DNA from: Rhodanobacter sp. Soil772
GTDB lineage: Bacteria > Pseudomonadota > Gammaproteobacteria > Xanthomonadales > Rhodanobacteraceae
Direction: 5' to 3'
NCBI RefSeq assembly: GCF_001428385.1
Contig: NZ_LMSK01000003.1
Span: 222,689-286,688, forward strand
DNA: 64,000 bases
Within the stretch, counting starts at the first letter, position 1; every line of letters begins with the position of its first letter. Under the pieces are notes generated by a model that did not search any database, had not been told where the DNA came from, and saw only the letters and a program-made list of their open reading frames with translations. Of this stretch, positions 57,859 to 64,000 are shown piece after piece. The position numbers and the translations under genes were made by a program.

Positions 57859-57956
57859 GGTGGCTCCCCGGGTGGACAACGCAACACAGGGTAACCGCAA
57901 CGGCGGTTCCGATGGATGCCGGCCCATGTTGGCAAGCCTGTTGCTTGGTTCAGGGC

Positions 57957-58193
57957 ATGAGTGACCTTGCCTACGACATCAGCTACCTGCTCGACAGCGA
58001 ACCGGCCACGGCCGCGGCGCCGGCGCTGCGCGTAGCCAGAGCTGCGCCGGCCGCACCGGCGCCATCAGTTCTGCCGGGCGTTGCCGCTGCACAGGTCGCC
58101 CTGGCGCGGGAGCTGCTGCAGGTTGCCGAAGTCCACGAAGAATGGATCAGGCAATACCTGCACACGCAGAGCAGCGCCCAGGGCCGCCCGTGA
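57957..58193 (+). CDS. small hypothetical protein
   Basis: 78-aa frame starting MSDLAYDISYLLDSEP, with an Ala/Pro-rich middle and a helical end VAEVHEEWIRQYL. No family recognised. The start follows a weak SD. It is divergent from the CocE-type gene and convergent with the acyl-CoA dehydrogenase. Plausible but unproven gene. Confidence 0.4.
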   Translation: MSDLAYDISYLLDSEPATAAAPALRVARAAPAAPAPSVLPGVAAAQVALARELLQVAEVHEEWIRQYLHTQSSAQGRP

Positions 58194-58256
58194 GGCGCCT
58201 GTCGTTGCAGAGCAAAACCTGACCCGGTTGGACACATCCGGCTGCCCATCGACCCA

Positions 58257-58282
58257 TGAAAAGCCCGGGACTGGCCCGGGCT
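58257..58282 (-). terminator. intrinsic terminator of the acyl-CoA dehydrogenase gene
   Basis: AGCCCGGG and CCCGGGCT (58262-58282) form an 8-bp perfect stem with a five-base loop. On the minus strand it is followed by TTTT and lies 28 bases past the stop. Confidence 0.75.
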
Positions 58283-58310
58283 CCGGTTTGCCGGATGGCT
58301 CGGCGACGAC

Positions 58311-60086
<1,776 letters not shown>

Positions 60087-60116
60087 GGTGATTCCTTCGG
60101 TGGAAAGCGGGGATGT

Positions 60117-60593
60117 CTAGCGATACGTGTTGGGGATGCCCGGCACCGGCGAGATCCAGTCGTTGCCGTTGAAGTCGAACGAGCGCGGCTTGGCCTCCTG
60201 CTCGGGCTTGGCGCTGGCGCTGCCGCTGACGCGATAGGCCAGCGCGCCAGCACTGCCCTTGGCGGCGATCGCCTGCAGTGCCTGGGTCATCGCCGCGGTG
60301 GGCAGCACGTTGAGCTGGATCACGTCGCCGGCGAGCTCGGGAATGTCGAGGTCGAAGGTGGCGTGCAGCCGCACCGGTACCAGCTCGGCGAGCTGCAACT
60401 GGCCGTCCAGCGACTTGAAGTCCATCCCGCCGTAGCTGTTGTTCTGGATGCGCACGGTCAGCTGCCACTGCCCGTTCGGCAGCACCACCAGTTGCTGGAT
60501 GGTGACGTTCGGCGGGTACACGCTCTTCTTCGCCGGTCCACAGGCGGCCAGGCCCAGCAGCAGGACGGGGATGATCCAGCGCAGCAGACGCAT
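60117..60593 (-). CDS. LEA-like lipoprotein
   Basis: 158-aa lipoprotein with lipobox LLGLAAC (Cys18). The mature part has a single beta-sandwich pattern (NVTIQQLVVLPNGQWQLTV, then RIQNNSYGGMDF) resembling LEA2-type water-stress domains, and a Lys/Gln-rich tail. Function unknown; paired with acyl-CoA dehydrogenase in one unit. SD GGAGAAG lies just after the palindrome at 60605-60618. Confidence 0.7.
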   Translation of the reverse strand: MRLLRWIIPVLLLGLAACGPAKKSVYPPNVTIQQLVVLPNGQWQLTVRIQNNSYGGMDFKSLDGQLQLAELVPVRLHATFDLDIPELAGDVIQLNVLPTAAMTQALQAIAAKGSAGALAYRVSGSASAKPEQEAKPRSFDFNGNDWISPVPGIPNTYR

Positions 60594-60604
60594 CGCGGCT
60601 TCTC

Positions 60605-60618
60605 CAAACGATCGTTTG
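60605..60618. promoter_or_regulatory. PsrA-type operator
   Basis: CAAACGATCGTTTG is a perfect 14-bp palindrome. It fits the Pseudomonas PsrA rule (C/G)AAAC-N(2-4)-GTTT(G/C). It lies between a -10 (60626-60631) and the lipoprotein SD, a position suited to repression. PsrA is a fatty-acid-responsive TetR regulator of beta-oxidation genes. Confidence 0.65.
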
Positions 60619-60625
60619 AATACCG

Positions 60626-60631
60626 ATTCTA
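60626..60631 (-). promoter_or_regulatory. -10 element of the lipoprotein/acyl-CoA dehydrogenase unit
   Basis: TAGAAT on the minus strand (5/6 match). The -35 region is weak. The predicted start falls at the edge of the palindrome. Confidence 0.4.
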
Positions 60632-60836
60632 ACCGCGATCGAGGGGGTTGGCGCCAGTAGCGGCGAATGGTTGCCGGCGGAAGGGTTGCGGATCCATCAG
60701 GAACTTCGGCCAGTGCCGGCAGGATCGCGGCAGACGCGAGCCTGGCTTCCGCATGCGCCGTCCTGGCGAAGGTTTCGCGGTTACCCGCAAACGGGCATCA
60801 TCGTCGCTTCCACTTTCATCCGCAGGGTTCCGCCGC

Positions 60837-61304
60837 ATGTCACGACGCTTTGTTGCACGCCGCTCGCCGATCCACGGCAACGGCGTGTTCGCCACCGCCC
60901 CGATCGCCAAAGGCGAGGAAATCATCGAGTACAAGGGCAAGTTGATGAGTCACGCGGAGGCGGACGATCTGTACGGCGACGGCGGCGAGACCGGCCACAC
61001 CTTCCTGTTCACCTTGAACGACGACTACATCATCGACGCCAACCAGGGCGGCAACAGCGCGCGCTGGATCAACCACAGCTGCGCGCCGAACTGCCGCGCG
61101 CTGGTCGAAGAAAGCGCCAGCGGCGACCCGCGCCGGGATCGCGTGGTGATCGAGGCGATCCGCAACATCAAGCCGGGCGAGGAGCTCACCTACGACTACG
61201 GCATCGTGCTCGACGTGCCGCATACGGCGCGCCTGAAGAAGCTGTGGGTTTGCCTGTGCGGCTCGCCGAAATGCAGCGGCACCCTGCTCAAGCCGAAGCG
61301 CTGA
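60837..61304 (+). CDS. SET-domain lysine methyltransferase
   Basis: 155-aa stand-alone SET protein. The pseudoknot motif NHSCAPNC (79-86) and ELTYDYG (116-122) are intact, and a post-SET zinc cluster WVCLCGSPKCSGT (C139, C141, C146) is present. The I-SET insert is short. Such minimal SET proteins use SAM to methylate lysines of proteins; bacterial targets are mostly unknown. ATG 60837 is chosen because homology begins there. Convergent with the EF-G-like gene. Confidence 0.88.
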   Translation: MSRRFVARRSPIHGNGVFATAPIAKGEEIIEYKGKLMSHAEADDLYGDGGETGHTFLFTLNDDYIIDANQGGNSARWINHSCAPNCRALVEESASGDPRRDRVVIEAIRNIKPGEELTYDYGIVLDVPHTARLKKLWVCLCGSPKCSGTLLKPKR

Positions 61305-61383
61305 GGGCAAAAGTGGGTGGAGGGGAGCGAGAAACGAGAGAAGCCCCTCGTTCATTCTTCTCCACCCACTCCACGCTTCATTT

Positions 61384-63423
61384 CTATTCTTCTTCCACGT
61401 GCGGTTTCCACGCCTCGCTGAGCTGCTTCTGCACGGTGGGCGGTACCGCTTCGTAGTGGCTGAGGTCGAGGCTGTAGCGGCCGCGGCCGCCGGTCATCGA
61501 CTTCAGTTCGGTAGGGTAGTCGGTCAGTTCGGCCAGCGGCGCCTGCGCCTTGATCACCAGCTCGCCGCCGCGCTGGGTATCGGTGCCCAGGATGCGCGCG
61601 CGCTTGCTGGCGAGGCCGCCGGTGACGTCGCCCACGCTGTTCTCGGGGATCGCCACCTCGACGTTGACGATCGGCTCCAGCACGATCGGCTTCGCCTTGC
61701 CGACGGCGTCCAGGAATGCCTTCTTGCCGGCGCTGATGAAGGCGACTTCCTTCGAGTCGACCGGGTGGTACTTGCCGTCGTACACGGTCACGCGCAGGTC
61801 CTGCAGCGGATAGCCGGCGACGGCACCGTGTTCCATCGCCTGGCGCACGCCTTTCTCGATCGCCGGCAGGTACTGGCCGGGGATCACGCCGCCCTTCACC
61901 GCGTCGACGAACTCGAAACCGGCGCCGCGCTCGAGCGGTTCGATGCGCAGGAACACCTCGCCGAACTGGCCGGCGCCGCCGGTCTGCTTCTTGTGCTTGT
62001 GGTGACCCTCGGCCTGGCCGGCGATGGTTTCGCGATACGCGATCCGCGGCGGGTGCGAATCCACCTCGACGCCGTAGCGTTCGCGCATGCGCTCCAGCAT
62101 CACCTTCAGGTGCAGGTCGGACAAGCCGCGCACCACCGTCTCGTTGAGCTCCTTGTGATGCTCGACGCGAAAGCACGGGTCTTCCTCGGCCAGCCGCCCC
62201 AGCGCGTTGGAGAGTTTCTGCTCCTGGCCCTTGTGCCGCGGCTCCAGCGCCAGCCCGAACATCGGCGAGGGAAACGCCAGCGGCGCCAGCGTGATCAGGT
62301 CCTCGTCGTGCGAATCGTGCAGCACCGCGTCGAAATGGATTTCCTCCACCTTCGCCACCGCGGCGATGTCGCCGGGGACTGCCGCCTCGATCTCCACGTG
62401 GGTCTTGCCCTGCAGGCGGAACAGGTGGCCGACCTTGAACGGCTTGCGGCCGTCGTCGACCAGCAACTGGCTGTCGCGGCGGATCGTGCCCTGCCACACG
62501 CGGAACACGCCGAGCTTGCCCACGAACGGATCGTTGACGATCTTGAACACGTCGGCGATCACGTGGGCCGCGGGATCGGCGCTGATCTTGAGCGGCGTGC
62601 CGTCGCTGCGCGCGAACGGCGGCGGGTTGCCCTCGGCCGGATTCGGCAGCAGACGCGCGGCGACGTCCAGCAGTTCGGGCACGCCCGCGCCGGTGCGGGC
62701 GCTGACGAAGCAGATCGGCACCAGGTGGCCTTCGCGCAGGCACTGCTCGAACGCGTCGTGCAGTTGCTGCGGCGTCAGCGCACTTTCGCCGGCATCCAGG
62801 TAGCGGTCCATCACGGTCTCGTCGACTTCGACCACCTGGTCCAGGATGCGCTGGTGCGCCTGGGCCAGCGAGGAAAAGTCGGTGGCGCCCTCGGTGTGGA
62901 AGAAGCAGTCCAGCACCCGGTTGCCGCGGTTGGCAGGCAGGTTCACCGGCAGGCATTCGTTGCCGAACTCCTCGCGCAGCGCATCCACCAGCGCGGCCAG
63001 GTTGGCGCCGTCGAAGTCGATCTTGTTGATCACCAGCACGCGGGCCAGACCGCGCTTGTGCGCGTGCATCATCATGCGGCGGGTGCCGTATTCGATGCCG
63101 TTGATCGCATTGACCACGATTACCGCGGTTTCCACCGCCGACAACGACGCCAGCGTGGCGCCGCGGAAATCGGCGTAGCCGGCGGTGTCGATCAGGTTGA
63201 GGTGGCAGTCGCCGTGGTCGAGGTGCGCGATGCAACTGTCGATGGAATGGACGCGCGCCTTTTCCTGCGCGTCGCTGTCCGACACCGTATTGCCGCGCTC
63301 GACCGTACCCGGCGTCTGGATCGCGCCGCCGGCCAGCAGCAGCGCTTCGAACAACGTGGTCTTGCCCACGCCGGCGTGTCCGGCGAGCGCGATGTTGCGG
63401 ATGCTTTCCGTGGAATGCGTCAC
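61384..63423 (-). CDS. elongation factor G-like GTPase (EF-G2 type)
   Basis: 679-aa five-domain translational GTPase. G1 GHAGVGKT (15-22), G3 DTAGYADF, and G4 NKID are intact. The canonical switch I motif RGITI is replaced by KARVHSIDS, which separates this EF-G-like paralogue group from the housekeeping factor. Domain IV and V sequences (GGAGQFGEVFLRIEP, MTGGRGRYSLDLSHYE) are clear. Its role beyond EF-G is not established. The start is GTG 63423 after a strong SD (GGAGGG, seven bases). Confidence 0.9.
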   Translation of the reverse strand: MTHSTESIRNIALAGHAGVGKTTLFEALLLAGGAIQTPGTVERGNTVSDSDAQEKARVHSIDSCIAHLDHGDCHLNLIDTAGYADFRGATLASLSAVETAVIVVNAINGIEYGTRRMMMHAHKRGLARVLVINKIDFDGANLAALVDALREEFGNECLPVNLPANRGNRVLDCFFHTEGATDFSSLAQAHQRILDQVVEVDETVMDRYLDAGESALTPQQLHDAFEQCLREGHLVPICFVSARTGAGVPELLDVAARLLPNPAEGNPPPFARSDGTPLKISADPAAHVIADVFKIVNDPFVGKLGVFRVWQGTIRRDSQLLVDDGRKPFKVGHLFRLQGKTHVEIEAAVPGDIAAVAKVEEIHFDAVLHDSHDEDLITLAPLAFPSPMFGLALEPRHKGQEQKLSNALGRLAEEDPCFRVEHHKELNETVVRGLSDLHLKVMLERMRERYGVEVDSHPPRIAYRETIAGQAEGHHKHKKQTGGAGQFGEVFLRIEPLERGAGFEFVDAVKGGVIPGQYLPAIEKGVRQAMEHGAVAGYPLQDLRVTVYDGKYHPVDSKEVAFISAGKKAFLDAVGKAKPIVLEPIVNVEVAIPENSVGDVTGGLASKRARILGTDTQRGGELVIKAQAPLAELTDYPTELKSMTGGRGRYSLDLSHYEAVPPTVQKQLSEAWKPHVEEE

Positions 63424-63671
63424 GATGCGACCCTCCCATGCAGGGCGTGGCCTCGTGGCATGAACGGCGCCGCGCGAGGCCGCGCGTTGGCGGCTGACGA
63501 TGGCGGGCCGTCATGGTCGTCTTGCACCTGTGCAGGGCGTGGCGTGCACCGGGCAAGCGGTCATGGCGGAGAGACGGCGCGTGGCGCCGTCCGCCTAGCC
63601 TTGAGCGAACCATGGGTGCGGTCAAGCTGCAGTGCGGGGAACCGGCGCGGCGCTGCGGCGGTCTGAATGAG

Positions 63672-64000
63672 ATGCGCCGTGATCCCGCCTGCCGCCGTCC
63701 GATGCTGGGCGGTGGTTCAAGCGCGATCGGCCATCCTGTCCGCCGTCACCGTCCACGAGGCACCGTCATCGTCCCTCCGCAGCAGCTTGCCCAGCACCGC
63801 CCACTGTCGCCGGACCCGGAGCCCGCGGAGCAGCCGGGTCGCGGGCTGAGTCCGCTGGACGGTGCAGCGCGGGCGCTGCTGCGGCAACGACGCTGGCACG
63901 AACCACGGCACGAGCGCCGCCAGCACTGGCTGGCGCTGGTGGTGGCCGGCCTGCTGCATGCGCTGTTCGTGTTGGTGATCTGGCAGCAGATGCGGCCGAC
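63672..64000 (+). CDS. partial gene: membrane-anchored protein, N-terminal part
   Basis: Frame open from ATG 63672 (alternative ATG 63702) to the window end. It encodes a Pro/Gln/Arg-rich cytoplasmic start, an Arg-rich stretch, and a membrane helix LALVVAGLLHALFVLVIW. This layout resembles TonB-like or similar energy-transducer anchors, but the rest is outside the window, so no family is assigned. A hairpin (63573-63591, 8 bp) lies in the gap before it, shared with the divergent EF-G-like gene. Confidence 0.55.
   Translation, partial: MRRDPACRRPMLGGGSSAIGHPVRRHRPRGTVIVPPQQLAQHRPLSPDPEPAEQPGRGLSPLDGAARALLRQRRWHEPRHERRQHWLALVVAGLLHALFVLVIWQQMRP

Overview
The window looks like a stretch of chromosome from a high-GC gammaproteobacterium of the Xanthomonadales (Lysobacterales), most likely the Rhodanobacteraceae (Rhodanobacter/Dyella-like). 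This is inferred from the strong G/C third-position bias, the gene order ruvB-ybgC-tolQRAB-pal-cpoB-queE-queC, a full minor-pilin operon, REP-type palindromes, and an ECF sigma/Ser-Thr kinase pair of the type known in Xanthomonas. Apart from one AT-rich gene and one decayed patch it reads as core chromosome. I saw no plasmid, intact phage or CRISPR signals.

Layout. 1-8.1 kb: ruvB, then the co-directional Tol-Pal envelope operon and two queuosine genes, closed by tRNA-Lys and a terminator. 8.3-17.3 kb (minus strand): an orphan hybrid histidine kinase and the operon pilE-fimT-pilV-pilW-pilX-pilY1 behind a good sigma70 promoter. 17.5-21.5 kb: a TVP38-family membrane protein, a deaminase, glnS, a DUF2007 protein and apt. 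21.5-26.2 kb: a peroxide-stress block (hypothetical, DUF3501, Fe-S oxidoreductase, rubrerythrin, oxyR) with two OxyR-type sites and a candidate divergent small RNA of about 109 nt. 26.2-30.8 kb: an M1 aminopeptidase and two poorly known genes. 30.8-31.8 kb: a non-coding region with two inverted copies of a hairpin-array repeat. 31.8-32.3 kb: an AT-rich gene with a ribbon-helix-helix-like N-terminus and a four-half-site operator on its promoter. 32.4-46.2 kb: mixed core genes (MDR oxidoreductase, 1383-aa membrane protein, prmC, dxs, HNH protein, sapC, GNAT, RNB nuclease, hydrolase). 46.4-54.3 kb (minus strand): a four-gene unit of ECF sigma factor, receptor-like Ser/Thr kinase, Met-rich exported protein and PKD-domain envelope protein. 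54.3-55.2 kb: a decayed patch with a 15-bp perfect inverted repeat and an IS110-like remnant. 55.2-64 kb: membrane protein, CocE/NonD hydrolase, acyl-CoA dehydrogenase plus lipoprotein behind a PsrA-like operator, SET-domain methyltransferase, EF-G-like GTPase and the start of another gene.

The strongest leads are the OxyR/rubrerythrin block with its candidate OxyS-like RNA, the sigma/kinase/PKD locus whose sigma region 2.2 carries threonines where acidic residues are usual, the covarying hairpin-array repeat, and the AT-rich gene with its operator. All functions are read from sequence motifs and remembered family knowledge; no database search was run.
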